From Caulobacter mirabilis (GTDB taxonomy: Bacteria > Pseudomonadota > Alphaproteobacteria > Caulobacterales > Caulobacteraceae): a DNA stretch of 64,000 nt. Below the pieces are notes generated by a model. It ran no database searches, had not been told where the DNA came from, and saw only the letters and a list, made by a program, of their open reading frames with translations. The position numbers were made by a program, and so were the translations under genes. Location of the stretch: positions 930,001 to 994,000 of the forward strand of contig NZ_CP024201.1 of the NCBI RefSeq assembly GCF_002749615.1, given 5' to 3'. This document shows, in pieces, positions 27,440-35,028 of this stretch (position 1 is the first letter of the stretch; every line of letters begins with the position of its first letter).

Positions 27440-28774
27440 ATGACCCAGACCTACGACCTGATCCTCCGCGGCGGCGAGGTGGTGAACCATGCGGGGCGCG
27501 GTCTGACCGATGTCGGGGTCAAGGACGGCAAGATCGTCGCCATCGGCGACCTGTCGCAGGCCTCCGCGGCGGAGGTGTTCGACGCCGCCGGCCTGACCGT
27601 GCTTCCGGGCGTGATCGACAGCCAGGTGCACTTCCGCGAGCCGGGTCTCGAGTGGAAGGAAGATCTGCAGACCGGCGCCGATGCGGCGGTGCGCGGCGGC
27701 GTGGTCGCCGTGTTCGAGATGCCGAACACCGAGCCGACCACCACCGATCCGGACGCGCTGGCCGACAAGCTGCGCCGCGCCAAGGGCCGGATGAGCTGCG
27801 ATCACGCCTTCTACGTCGGCGGCACGCACGAGAACGCCCAGTTCCTCGGCGAGCTGGAGCGTCTGCCCGGCTGCTGCGGCGTCAAGGTGTTCATGGGCGC
27901 CTCGACGGGCACCCTGCTGATCAAGGACGACGAGGGCGTCGAGGCCGTGCTGCGCAACATCCAGCGCCGGGCCGCCTTCCATTCCGAGGACGAGTACCGC
28001 CTGGAGGATCGTCGCCCGCTGGCCCGCACCGGCGACTGGACCAGCCACCCCGAGGTCCGCGACGCCGAGAGCGCCATCATGTCGACCTGCCGCCTGGTCG
28101 GCCTGGCCCAGAAGGTCGGCAAGCGCATCCACGTGCTGCACGTGACCACGGCCGAGGAGATCGAGTTCCTGAGCCGGCACAAGGACGTCGCCAGCGTCGA
28201 GGTCACGCCTCAGCATCTGACGCTGGAGGGTCCGGAAGCCTATGAGCGGCTGAGGGGCTACGCCCAGATGAACCCGCCGATCCGCGACGCCTATCATGTC
28301 GCCGGCCTGTGGCGCGGGATCGACCTGGGCGTCGCCGACGTGCTGGGCTCCGACCACGCGCCGCACACCAAGGACGAGAAGGCGCGGCCCTATCCGGCCT
28401 CGCCGTCGGGCATGCCGGGCGTGCAGACCCTGGTGCCGGTGATGCTGACCCATGTCGCCGAGGGACGGCTGACGCTGGAACGCTTCGTCGACCTGACCAG
28501 CCACGGCGTGAACCGCGTCTTCGGCCTGGCCGACAAGGGCCGCCTGGCGGTCGGCTACGACGCCGACTTCACCATCGTCGACCTGAAGGCGCGCCGCACC
28601 ATCAAGCACGAGGACATGGCCACCCGCGTCGGCTGGACGCCGTTCGACGGCTTCGAGGCCAAGGGCTGGCCGGTGGCGACCATCGTGCGCGGCAAGGTGG
28701 TCATGCGCGACGACGAGATCGTGCTGCACGGCGCCGGCGAGCCGGTGCGTTTCGCCGAGACCCTGGCCCACTGA
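27440..28774 (+). CDS. pyrC: Dihydroorotase (class I type)
   Basis: Closes carbamoyl-aspartate to dihydroorotate in pyrimidine synthesis. The 444-residue amidohydrolase has a small beta-sandwich then a TIM barrel. The signature is GVIDSQVHFREPGLEWKED, where the first metal His of the usual HxH is Gln. The metal-bridging Lys is in GVKVFMGASTG; later His residues are in IHVLHVTT and TPQHLTLE; the catalytic Asp is in GSDHAPHT. A C-terminal dihydroorotase tail follows. No pyrB sits beside it, so an allantoinase/hydantoinase-like role is a weaker alternative. The GNAT gene follows after 1 bp. Confidence 0.85.
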   Translation: MTQTYDLILRGGEVVNHAGRGLTDVGVKDGKIVAIGDLSQASAAEVFDAAGLTVLPGVIDSQVHFREPGLEWKEDLQTGADAAVRGGVVAVFEMPNTEPTTTDPDALADKLRRAKGRMSCDHAFYVGGTHENAQFLGELERLPGCCGVKVFMGASTGTLLIKDDEGVEAVLRNIQRRAAFHSEDEYRLEDRRPLARTGDWTSHPEVRDAESAIMSTCRLVGLAQKVGKRIHVLHVTTAEEIEFLSRHKDVASVEVTPQHLTLEGPEAYERLRGYAQMNPPIRDAYHVAGLWRGIDLGVADVLGSDHAPHTKDEKARPYPASPSGMPGVQTLVPVMLTHVAEGRLTLERFVDLTSHGVNRVFGLADKGRLAVGYDADFTIVDLKARRTIKHEDMATRVGWTPFDGFEAKGWPVATIVRGKVVMRDDEIVLHGAGEPVRFAETLAH

Positions 28775-28775
28775 G

Positions 28776-29216
28776 GTGAGCGTCGAGATCCGGCCGTTCG
28801 CCGAGAAGGACCGCGCCCGCTGCCAGCGGATCGCGGCCGTCGCCGCGATGTCGTCCTATGGGCCGCGCCTGGAGGCGACGGTCGAGGTCTTCCACGACGA
28901 CCAGCCGCTGGAAGACTGCGATTGGCGGATGGTGGCGGTCGTCGACGGAGAGGTCGCCGGCTTGATCGACATGATCGGCGGCCATGTCTCGAACCTGTTC
29001 GTCGATCCCGCGCGCCAGGGCCAAGGGGTCGGCTCGCGCCTGATGGCGGCGGCGGAGGAACGGGTCGAGGGCGACCTGACGCTGTCGGTCTTCACCGTGA
29101 ATCCGGACGCGCGGCGGCTCTACGAGCGGCTTGGCTTCGTGCTGGAGGGCATGGGTTTCACCGACTTCGCCGGCGGCCGCCACGAACTGTGGCGGATGCG
29201 CAAGCCGCGGGGTTAG
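28776..29216 (+). CDS. GNAT family N-acetyltransferase
   Basis: Acetyl-CoA-dependent acyltransferase with an unknown acceptor. It has 146 residues; start GTG 28776, one base after the dihydroorotase stop. The acetyl-CoA site is NLFVDPARQGQGVGSRLMAAAEE (Q/RxxGxG/A), followed by VFTVNPDARRLYERLGF, the usual last strand and helix. The N-terminal acceptor part is short. It is cotranscribed with pyrC and probably a passenger gene of that operon. Confidence 0.88.
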   Translation: MSVEIRPFAEKDRARCQRIAAVAAMSSYGPRLEATVEVFHDDQPLEDCDWRMVAVVDGEVAGLIDMIGGHVSNLFVDPARQGQGVGSRLMAAAEERVEGDLTLSVFTVNPDARRLYERLGFVLEGMGFTDFAGGRHELWRMRKPRG

Positions 29217-29221
29217 GCGGT

Positions 29222-29415
29222 TCAGAACATCCCGGGCGTGATGTCGCGCCGCGAATGAAGGACGCGGACGAGGGCTATGCCGCCGCGATCCATCGGCCTG
29301 TTGGCGAATCTGGAAAACGAGATCGTCCGCCCGCATCGAGGTTGTCGTCGGCCACATACTCCCAGATATCGACCAGGTCGGTTTCAGCCTGGCGCGAGAT
29401 GTGGAGTTTGCTCAC
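29222..29415 (-). pseudogene. Decayed ParE/RelE-type toxin
   Basis: The remains of a toxin directly after the antitoxin. From a GTG at 29415, overlapping the antitoxin stop, the frame reads SKLHISRQAETDLVDIWEYV and ADDN, a typical ParE start. A shifted frame then gives ADDLVFQIRQQADG, and the third frame gives GGIALVRVLHSRRDITPGMF followed by a stop, a typical ParE C-terminus. The middle third of a normal ParE (about 95 residues) is missing. So at least one frameshift and a deletion have destroyed the toxin while the antitoxin stays intact. Confidence 0.75.
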
Positions 29416-29669
29416 TCGGCGGCCTGGCGGGCGAGAAGGCGCTTCCGTCCCTCGGTCTTGATGCGTTCGAGAACCTTATCGTCGAACTCGCCCGCGTCCC
29501 CGCTCGCCAGCCCGTCCTCGATGTCCTTCTTCAGACGCAGGAACTTGGCCTCGCGCTCCTGCAGCAGACGCAGGCCTTCGCGGACAGCCTCCGAGGCCGA
29601 GCCGTACCGGCCGGACTTCACCGCCTGCTCGACGAAGGCTTCCAGTTCCGGGGTCAGGGACACGTTCAT
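29412..29669 (-). CDS. ParD-type antitoxin (ribbon-helix-helix)
   Basis: An 85-residue antitoxin of the ParD/CopG group: MNVSLTPELEAFVEQAVKSG gives the ribbon and first helix, followed by RYGSASEAVREGLRLLQERE, the diagnostic RY.SASE.VR.GLR motif. The C-terminal acidic/basic helix would bind the toxin. ATG 29669 has GGAG seven bases upstream. The toxin frame after it is broken, so it is now an orphan antitoxin that could still repress its own promoter or neutralise related toxins elsewhere. Confidence 0.88.
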   Translation of the reverse strand: MNVSLTPELEAFVEQAVKSGRYGSASEAVREGLRLLQEREAKFLRLKKDIEDGLASGDAGEFDDKVLERIKTEGRKRLLARQAAE

Positions 29670-29751
29670 TGGGAAACTCCTTCGACGTGAGAATAACACA
29701 AAACGTGCAATTTTTGACATTGCGCGCCCTCTCGACATTTTTCGCGGACCC

Positions 29752-29780
29752 TGTCGAATGCGGCGATCCTCGCGCGTCTC
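29752..29780 (+). promoter_or_regulatory. Candidate ECF-type promoter for the DGPF/sigma operon
   Basis: TGTCGA at 29752 and CGTCTC at 29775 are separated by 17 bases, as expected for ECF -35 and -10 elements, and lie about 50 bp ahead of the GTG of the DGPF gene. The TGTCGA box is what I recall for ECF42 targets, so autoregulation is inferred. Confidence 0.45.
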
Positions 29781-29826
29781 TCCGCCAAGACGGCGCAGCG
29801 GGCGCCGTCGTGATGGGAGACCGACC

Positions 29827-30180
29827 GTGAAGTACATGCTGCTGATCTACGAACCGCACGACGCCTACACGGGCGACAACGGCGAGGCGTTGCTGATGGA
29901 GATCGTCGGCAAGCACATGGCCCTGTCGCAGGACCTGGAGCAGAACGGCGTGTTGCTGGGCGGCGACGGCCTGCAGGGCGTGGAGACCGCCACCACGGTC
30001 GCGACCGGCGAGGGCGGGGTTCAGACCCTGCACGACGGCCCCTTCGCCGAGACCCGCGAGCAGCTGGGCGGCTACTATGTCGTCGAGGTGGCTGACCTGG
30101 ACCAGGCGCTGGCCTGGGCGCGCAAGGTGCCGGTGGCCGTCGGCGGCAAGGTCGAGGTCCGGCCGGTGATGATCTACTGA
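29827..30180 (+). CDS. DGPF/YCII-domain protein
   Basis: A 117-residue ferredoxin-like fold protein. It starts MKYMLLIYEPHDAYTGDNG (the family start KYMLLIY) and contains the name-giving TLHDGPFAETREQLGGYYVVE motif, then LAWARKVPVAVGGKVEVRPV. DGPF proteins are encoded next to ECF42 sigma factors and are thought to be their main targets; the biochemical role is not settled. GTG 29827 is chosen because of GGGAGA eight bases upstream and the conserved KYML start. The sigma factor begins 1 bp after its stop. Confidence 0.9.
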   Translation: MKYMLLIYEPHDAYTGDNGEALLMEIVGKHMALSQDLEQNGVLLGGDGLQGVETATTVATGEGGVQTLHDGPFAETREQLGGYYVVEVADLDQALAWARKVPVAVGGKVEVRPVMIY

Positions 30181-30181
30181 C

Positions 30182-31408
30182 GTGGACGTCGGGGCGGCGA
30201 TCATCGGCGCACGCGCTCGCGTGGTCTCCGCCCTGGCCGCCCGGTTCCGCGACCTCGACCTGGCCGAGGACGCCTTCTCCGACGCCGCGCTGACGGCGCT
30301 GGCCGTCTGGCCGGCCGATCCGCCGCGTGATCCGGCCGCATGGTTGTGGCGGGCGAGCCTGCGGAAGGCGCTGGACGCGACACGGCGGATGGCGACCCGG
30401 ACAAGGGCGGTGTTCGACGACCCCGCGCCGGAGCCCACGCCGGAGGACATCGTCATGCAGTCCGACACGCCCATCCCGGATGAACGGCTGCGGCTGATCT
30501 TCGTCTGCTGCCACCCCGCCCTGGCGCCGGAGGCGCGGGCGGCGCTGACGTTGAAGGTCGTCTGCGGCCTGTCGACCGAGCGGCTGGCCCGGGCCTTCCT
30601 GGTCGCCGAGCCGGCCATGCTCCAGCGGATCACGCGGGCCAAGCGCAAGATCGCCGGCGCGGGCGTGTCGTTCGAGGTCCCGGCGCGCGCCGCCTGGCCG
30701 GAGCGGCTGGGGGCGGTGCTGGCCACGCTCGAGATCGCCTACGCCCAGGCTTACGAAGACGCGGCCCTGGCCGGCGACGGGGCCGATTTCGCGGCGGAGG
30801 TGCTGCGCCTCTCGGGCCTGCTCGTCGAGCTCGTTCCAGACGATCCGGAGGTGCTGGGGTTGGCCGCCCTGGTGCGTTTCGCCGAGGCGCGCCGCGCCGC
30901 GCGGCTGGACCGCGACGGCGGCATGATCCCGCTGTCGGAACAGGATGTCCGCGCGTGGGACAGCGGCCTGATCGCCCAGGGCGCGCGGCTGCTCGACCGC
31001 GCCGCGGCGTATCGGCGGACCGGCGCCTGCCAGATCCTGGCGGCGATCCACGGCGCGCATCTGTCGCGGCGCGACAGCGGCGTCACGCCCTGGCCCACGA
31101 TCGTCAGGCTCTACGAGGCGCTGCGCGTCCTGCGGCCGGGCCCGGTGACGGCGGTGAACCGCGCGGTCGCGCTCGGGATGGCGCAGGGGGTCGAGGCGGG
31201 GCTCGACGCCCTGGCGGCCGCGCCCGCCGACGGCCGCCTGGACCGATGGCTGCCCTGGCAGGCGGCGCGCGCGTGGCTGCTCGAGGAAGCCGGTCGAAAC
31301 GAAGAGGCCAGGGCGGCGTACGACGCGGCCCTGGCCCTCGATCCCGCCCCGGCGGAGCGGCTCTACTTTCTGCGTCGTCGCGAGGCGATCAGCGCTCCTG
31401 AAGGTTGA
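30182..31408 (+). CDS. ECF42-like RNA polymerase sigma factor with long C-terminal domain
   Basis: A 408-residue sigma factor. The first 180 residues carry sigma region 2 (DLDLAEDAFSDAALTALAVWP) and region 4 (RAALTLKVVCGLSTERLARAFLVAEPAMLQRITRAKRKI). Typical ECFs end there; this one continues with a helical, TPR-like domain of about 200 residues containing HLSRRDSGVTPWPTIVRLYEAL and AVNRAVALGMAQGVEAGLDAL, which defines the ECF42 type. There is no anti-sigma gene, as expected for ECF42, where the extension is needed for activity. GTG 30182, 1 bp after the DGPF stop, indicates cotranscription. The end overlaps the convergent SPFH gene by 20 bp. Confidence 0.9.
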   Translation: MDVGAAIIGARARVVSALAARFRDLDLAEDAFSDAALTALAVWPADPPRDPAAWLWRASLRKALDATRRMATRTRAVFDDPAPEPTPEDIVMQSDTPIPDERLRLIFVCCHPALAPEARAALTLKVVCGLSTERLARAFLVAEPAMLQRITRAKRKIAGAGVSFEVPARAAWPERLGAVLATLEIAYAQAYEDAALAGDGADFAAEVLRLSGLLVELVPDDPEVLGLAALVRFAEARRAARLDRDGGMIPLSEQDVRAWDSGLIAQGARLLDRAAAYRRTGACQILAAIHGAHLSRRDSGVTPWPTIVRLYEALRVLRPGPVTAVNRAVALGMAQGVEAGLDALAAAPADGRLDRWLPWQAARAWLLEEAGRNEEARAAYDAALALDPAPAERLYFLRRREAISAPEG

Positions 31409-32243
31409 TGAACGGCGTCCCGCCCGAGCCGGTGACCTGGGGCAGTTTGCCGTCCCACTTTTCGACGGCCTTCAGCTCGACGTAGCGGGGGTTGGCGGCC
31501 AGCGCCTCGTTGATGATCCGGATCGACTCGGCCTGACCGCGGGCGGCGGCGATCTGGGCCTCGGCCTGGGCCTGGGCCTTGGCCACCTGGGCCCGGGCGG
31601 TCAGGGTCTCCTGGTCGGTCTTGGTCTTGGCCTGGATCGCCTGGAGGATGATGTCCGGGTAGCGGATGGTGCCGATCCAGTCGAGCTGGGTCACCTGCAC
31701 GCCGTGGCGGGCCCATTTGTTCGACACCCGCGCCAGGGCGCGCTGGATCACCTGCTGGCGGCCGCCGGAATACAGCTGGTCGACGTTCACCCGCTCGGCC
31801 TCGGCGGCGATCGCCGAACGGACGTCGTTGCGGATCGGGCCGTCGAGCAGCTGGTCGAAGGTCAGGCGATAGGTCTCATACAGCTTCGGCGCCGAGGTCG
31901 GGTTGACCTGCAGGGTGATGGCCACGTCCGCGGTCATCGGCAGGCCGGTGTTGTCGGCGAAGGTGATCTCCTCGTTCTCCGGCCCGCGCTCGTCCGCTTC
32001 GCGGGTGTAGCTGTAGGTGCGCTGGATCACCGGATACTCGACGATCCGCTCGCCGATGCCGCGGAAGTGCCAGCCCGAGTTCAGGGACTGGTTGTCGACG
32101 CCGGCGCTGCCGCCGAGCGTACGGATCTTCACCCCGACATTGCCGGGCTCCACGGTCTTGCCGCAGCTGATGAGGCCGACCAGCACCAGGCCGGCGACGA
32201 TGACGCCGGCGACGATGCGGCCGATGGATTTGGCGTTGAACAT
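31389..32243 (-). CDS. SPFH/prohibitin-like membrane protein
   Basis: A band-7 family protein of 284 residues. Residues 10-26 are a membrane segment ending GLVLVGLISC (Cys27), which fits both a signal anchor and a lipobox. The SPFH domain covers about 33-210 (VEPGNVGVKIRTLGG, SYTREADERGPENEEITFADNTGLPMTADVAIT in part, WARHGVQVTQLDWIGTIRYPD), then an Ala/Gln/Glu helix (TARAQVAKAQAQAEAQIAAARGQ in part) for oligomerisation. Similar proteins form membrane microdomains and affect FtsH-type proteases. It is convergent with the sigma gene. The exact role is unknown. Confidence 0.87.
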   Translation of the reverse strand: MFNAKSIGRIVAGVIVAGLVLVGLISCGKTVEPGNVGVKIRTLGGSAGVDNQSLNSGWHFRGIGERIVEYPVIQRTYSYTREADERGPENEEITFADNTGLPMTADVAITLQVNPTSAPKLYETYRLTFDQLLDGPIRNDVRSAIAAEAERVNVDQLYSGGRQQVIQRALARVSNKWARHGVQVTQLDWIGTIRYPDIILQAIQAKTKTDQETLTARAQVAKAQAQAEAQIAAARGQAESIRIINEALAANPRYVELKAVEKWDGKLPQVTGSGGTPFINLQER

Positions 32244-32343
32244 GCGAAGCCCCCCAACGAATGGCGGGTAGGCTGGCCTGACTCGCGCCGCGCGTCAGCT
32301 TGCAGGGGGTGGCGCGTCGGCGAACGGCGCCCGATAAGCAGGC

Positions 32344-34134
32344 ATGGACGGAAACACCTCGCTCTCGACCGCGCCCTTCCGCGACGCCCGCTATGCGCCG
32401 CGCCGGCTGGACGTCACCCGCCGCGACGACGGCGCGCTCGTGCTGGCCAATCCGACGCCCTACGGCGAGCAGTTCCTCACGACGCTCGAGGCCCTGGCGC
32501 GCTGGAGCGTCGAGGCCCCGGACCGCGTCTGGCTGGCCGAGCGGGCCGGCGAAGGCTGGCGGACGGTCACCTACGCCCAGGCCGCAGAGCAGGTCGCCGC
32601 CCTGGCCGGCGCGCTGAAGGGTCTGGGCCTCAAGCGCGGCGACACCCTGCTGATCCTGGCCCGGAACGGCGTCGACCACGCCCTGATCGCCTACGCCGCC
32701 ATGAGCCAGGCCGTCGCCGTCTCGCCGGTGTCGCCCCAGTACGGCCTGGCCGGCGCGGACCTGTCGCGGCTGGCCTATGCCTGCGGCGTGCTGAAGCCGG
32801 ACGTGGTCTACGCCGACGATGCTGCGGCCTTCTCCGGCGCCCTGGCGGCGGACTTCCTGAAGGGCCTGCCGATCATCGCCAGCGCCAACGCGGGGGAAGG
32901 GCATATCCGCTTCGAGGACATGCTGGCCTCGCCGCCCGCCGCGTCGGTCGCCCAGCCCGACGATACGGCCAAGCTGCTGCTGACCTCGGGGTCGACGGGG
33001 CGGCCCAAGGCGGTCATCGGCCTGCACCGCAACATCTCGCTGAACGCCGCCCAGATCGCCGCCTGCTTCGATGATCCGGAGCCGCCGGTGGTGGTCAACG
33101 CCGCGCCCTGGAGCCACAGCCTGGGCGCCAACGCCATCCTGCACATGGTGCTGCACCGGGGCGGCACGCTCTACATCGACGCCGGCCAGCCGACCCCGGC
33201 CAGGTTCGCCGAGACGGTGCGGAACCTGCATGAGGTCGCGCCGACCTATCACAACATGGTGCCGGCCGGCTGGGCGCTGTTCGTCACCGAGCTGGAGAAG
33301 GACGAGGCCCTGGCCCGGACCTTCTTCTCGCGCGTGCGAGTGCTGCAGTACGGCGGCGCCTCGATGGCCCAGAGCATCCTCGACCGGGTGCAGGCGGTGG
33401 CGGTCCGCGCCGTCGGCGAGCGGATCACCTTCGCCACCGGCTACGGCTCGACCGAGACCGGGCCGACGGCCTGCAACATCCACTGGCTGAACGCCCGCTC
33501 GGGCATGATCGGCCTGCCGGTGCCGGGCACGGCGGTGAAGCTGGTCCCGGCCGGCGAGAAGTTCGAGATCCGGGTGAAGGGGCCGCAAGTCTCCCCCGGT
33601 TACCTGGGCGAGCCGGAGCTGTCGGCCCAGGCCTTCGACGAGGAGGGCTTCTACCGCCTCGGCGACGCCGCCCGGGCGATCGACCCGGCCGATCCGGAGG
33701 CGGGTCTGATGTTCGACGGCCGGCTGGTCGAGAACTTCAAGCTGGCGTCCGGGACGTTCGTGGCGGCCGGAGCCCTGCGCGTCGCGGCGGTCTCGGCCGT
33801 CGGCGGGGCGGTCAGCGACGCGGTGGTCTGCGGCGAGGGGCAGGAGGGCGTCGGCCTGATGCTGTTCCTCGACCCCTCCAACTGCGCCCGGCTGGGCGGC
33901 GAGGACGCCGTCCGCGCGGCGATCCGCGAGGGCCTGGAGCGGATGAACACCGCGGCCAAGGGCGGCGGCGGCAAGGTCTGGCGGGCGCTGATCCTCGACG
34001 GAGCCCCCGACGCCGCCAGCGGCGAGCTGACCGACAAGGGCTACATCAACCAGGCCATGGCGCGGGACCGCCGCCCGGCGGAGCTGGCGCGTCTGTTCGC
34101 GGATGCGCCGGACGACGGCGTGATGACGTTCTGA
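32344..34134 (+). CDS. Feruloyl-CoA synthetase-like acyl-CoA ligase
   Basis: AMP-forming enzyme expected to activate a hydroxycinnamate or similar acid to CoA. Its 596 residues match Fcs-type ligases. The N-terminal FRDARYAPRRLDVTRRDDG and ANPTPYGEQFLTTLEALARW are typical of the Fcs branch. A3 is LLLTSGSTGRPKAVIGLHRN, A5 is TGYGSTETGPTAC, A7 is FYRLGDAARAIDP and the lysine loop ends SGELTDKGYINQ. No hydratase/aldolase (Ech) or vanillin dehydrogenase lies next to it, so the substrate remains open. It is divergent from the SPFH gene and followed by an R2 repeat. Confidence 0.87.
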   Translation: MDGNTSLSTAPFRDARYAPRRLDVTRRDDGALVLANPTPYGEQFLTTLEALARWSVEAPDRVWLAERAGEGWRTVTYAQAAEQVAALAGALKGLGLKRGDTLLILARNGVDHALIAYAAMSQAVAVSPVSPQYGLAGADLSRLAYACGVLKPDVVYADDAAAFSGALAADFLKGLPIIASANAGEGHIRFEDMLASPPAASVAQPDDTAKLLLTSGSTGRPKAVIGLHRNISLNAAQIAACFDDPEPPVVVNAAPWSHSLGANAILHMVLHRGGTLYIDAGQPTPARFAETVRNLHEVAPTYHNMVPAGWALFVTELEKDEALARTFFSRVRVLQYGGASMAQSILDRVQAVAVRAVGERITFATGYGSTETGPTACNIHWLNARSGMIGLPVPGTAVKLVPAGEKFEIRVKGPQVSPGYLGEPELSAQAFDEEGFYRLGDAARAIDPADPEAGLMFDGRLVENFKLASGTFVAAGALRVAAVSAVGGAVSDAVVCGEGQEGVGLMLFLDPSNCARLGGEDAVRAAIREGLERMNTAAKGGGGKVWRALILDGAPDAASGELTDKGYINQAMARDRRPAELARLFADAPDDGVMTF

Positions 34135-34139
34135 CTCCG

Positions 34140-34272
34140 GTCCTCTCCCATCGGGAGAGGGGGACCATGCGAAGCATGGTGGAGAGGGTCCAAGGCGGTG
34201 GATGGCGGCCGGCGCGTTAGGCCCCCTCCACCACCCTCCGGGTGGTCCCCCTCCCCCAAGAGGGGAGGATCA
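34140..34272. repeat. Intergenic palindromic repeat R2, copy B
   Basis: Modules CCTCTCCCATCGGGAGAGGG, GACCATGCGAAGCATGGTGG, GGCCCCCTCCACCACCC and GGTGGTCCCCCTCCCCC. It lies between convergent genes and touches the stop of the lysoplasmalogenase-like gene. Confidence 0.85.
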
Positions 34273-34953
34273 GGCCGGCGTCACCCGCTCTCGGCCTTCA
34301 CTCTCCCGCCAATGCGCCAACGCTCCGACCGCGCCGACGCAGATGAGCAGCTGGCCGCCGTAGTACAGGCCCCAGACCCCCAGCCCGACCCAGAGCGCGT
34401 CCGGCAGCGGCCCCATGCGGCCGAAGATCAGCAGGTCGCTGACCAGGAATATCACCGCCCCGATCCCGACCGTGAAGCGCGGGAAGCGGCTGGTCCAGGC
34501 CGCCGCCGCCATAAGCGCTAGGCCCAGGCTGTAGAAGGCCACGCCCGGCGCCGCGGCGCGGTCGGCCGGCAGCATGAAGCTGATCGCCACGGTCGCCGGG
34601 ATCATCACGAGGGCGAGCGCCAGCTGGCTCTTCTGGACGACCTTCCGCCGGTTGCGCAGGTACAGGACGATCCCCGTGAGGTGTCCGGCGAGGAAGGCCA
34701 GGGCTCCGACCGTGAAGTTGATCTCCAGCAGCACGTCCCCGGCGCAGCCCAGCGCCATCACCGCCGCCAGCAGCCACCCGTCCGGGCCTCGCGCCCGCAG
34801 CGCGGCGTAGACCGCCAGCAGCCCCACGCCCAGGCCCTTCCAGACGATGCTCGCCGCGTGCGGCAGGTCCAGGCCCCAGCTGGCCACATAGCTGACGCCC
34901 GCCGCGACGGACGCGGCCAGCACCAGGTTCGGCAGCGTGATCCGCCGCTCCAT
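34270..34953 (-). CDS. YhhN/TMEM86-family membrane protein (lysoplasmalogenase-like)
   Basis: A 227-residue integral membrane protein with about eight hydrophobic helices. The YhhN pattern is clear: ASIVWKGLGVGLLAVYAALRA, the motif ALGCAGDVLLEI (GDxLLE) and VIFLVSDLLIFGRM (SDxLI). In animals TMEM86 hydrolyses the vinyl-ether bond of lysoplasmalogens; some bacterial members have the same activity, others are untested. ATG 34953 (MERRITLPNLVLAASVAAG). It is divergent from the TPP enzyme by 75 bp. Confidence 0.85.
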   Translation of the reverse strand: MERRITLPNLVLAASVAAGVSYVASWGLDLPHAASIVWKGLGVGLLAVYAALRARGPDGWLLAAVMALGCAGDVLLEINFTVGALAFLAGHLTGIVLYLRNRRKVVQKSQLALALVMIPATVAISFMLPADRAAAPGVAFYSLGLALMAAAAWTSRFPRFTVGIGAVIFLVSDLLIFGRMGPLPDALWVGLGVWGLYYGGQLLICVGAVGALAHWRESEGRERVTPA

Positions 34954-35028
34954 TCTCGCTTCCCCCTCTTGTTCTCGCCCGGCGGCGGAGGGTAGGGCCT
35001 TATCAACGCAAGGGAAGAGAGACACACC

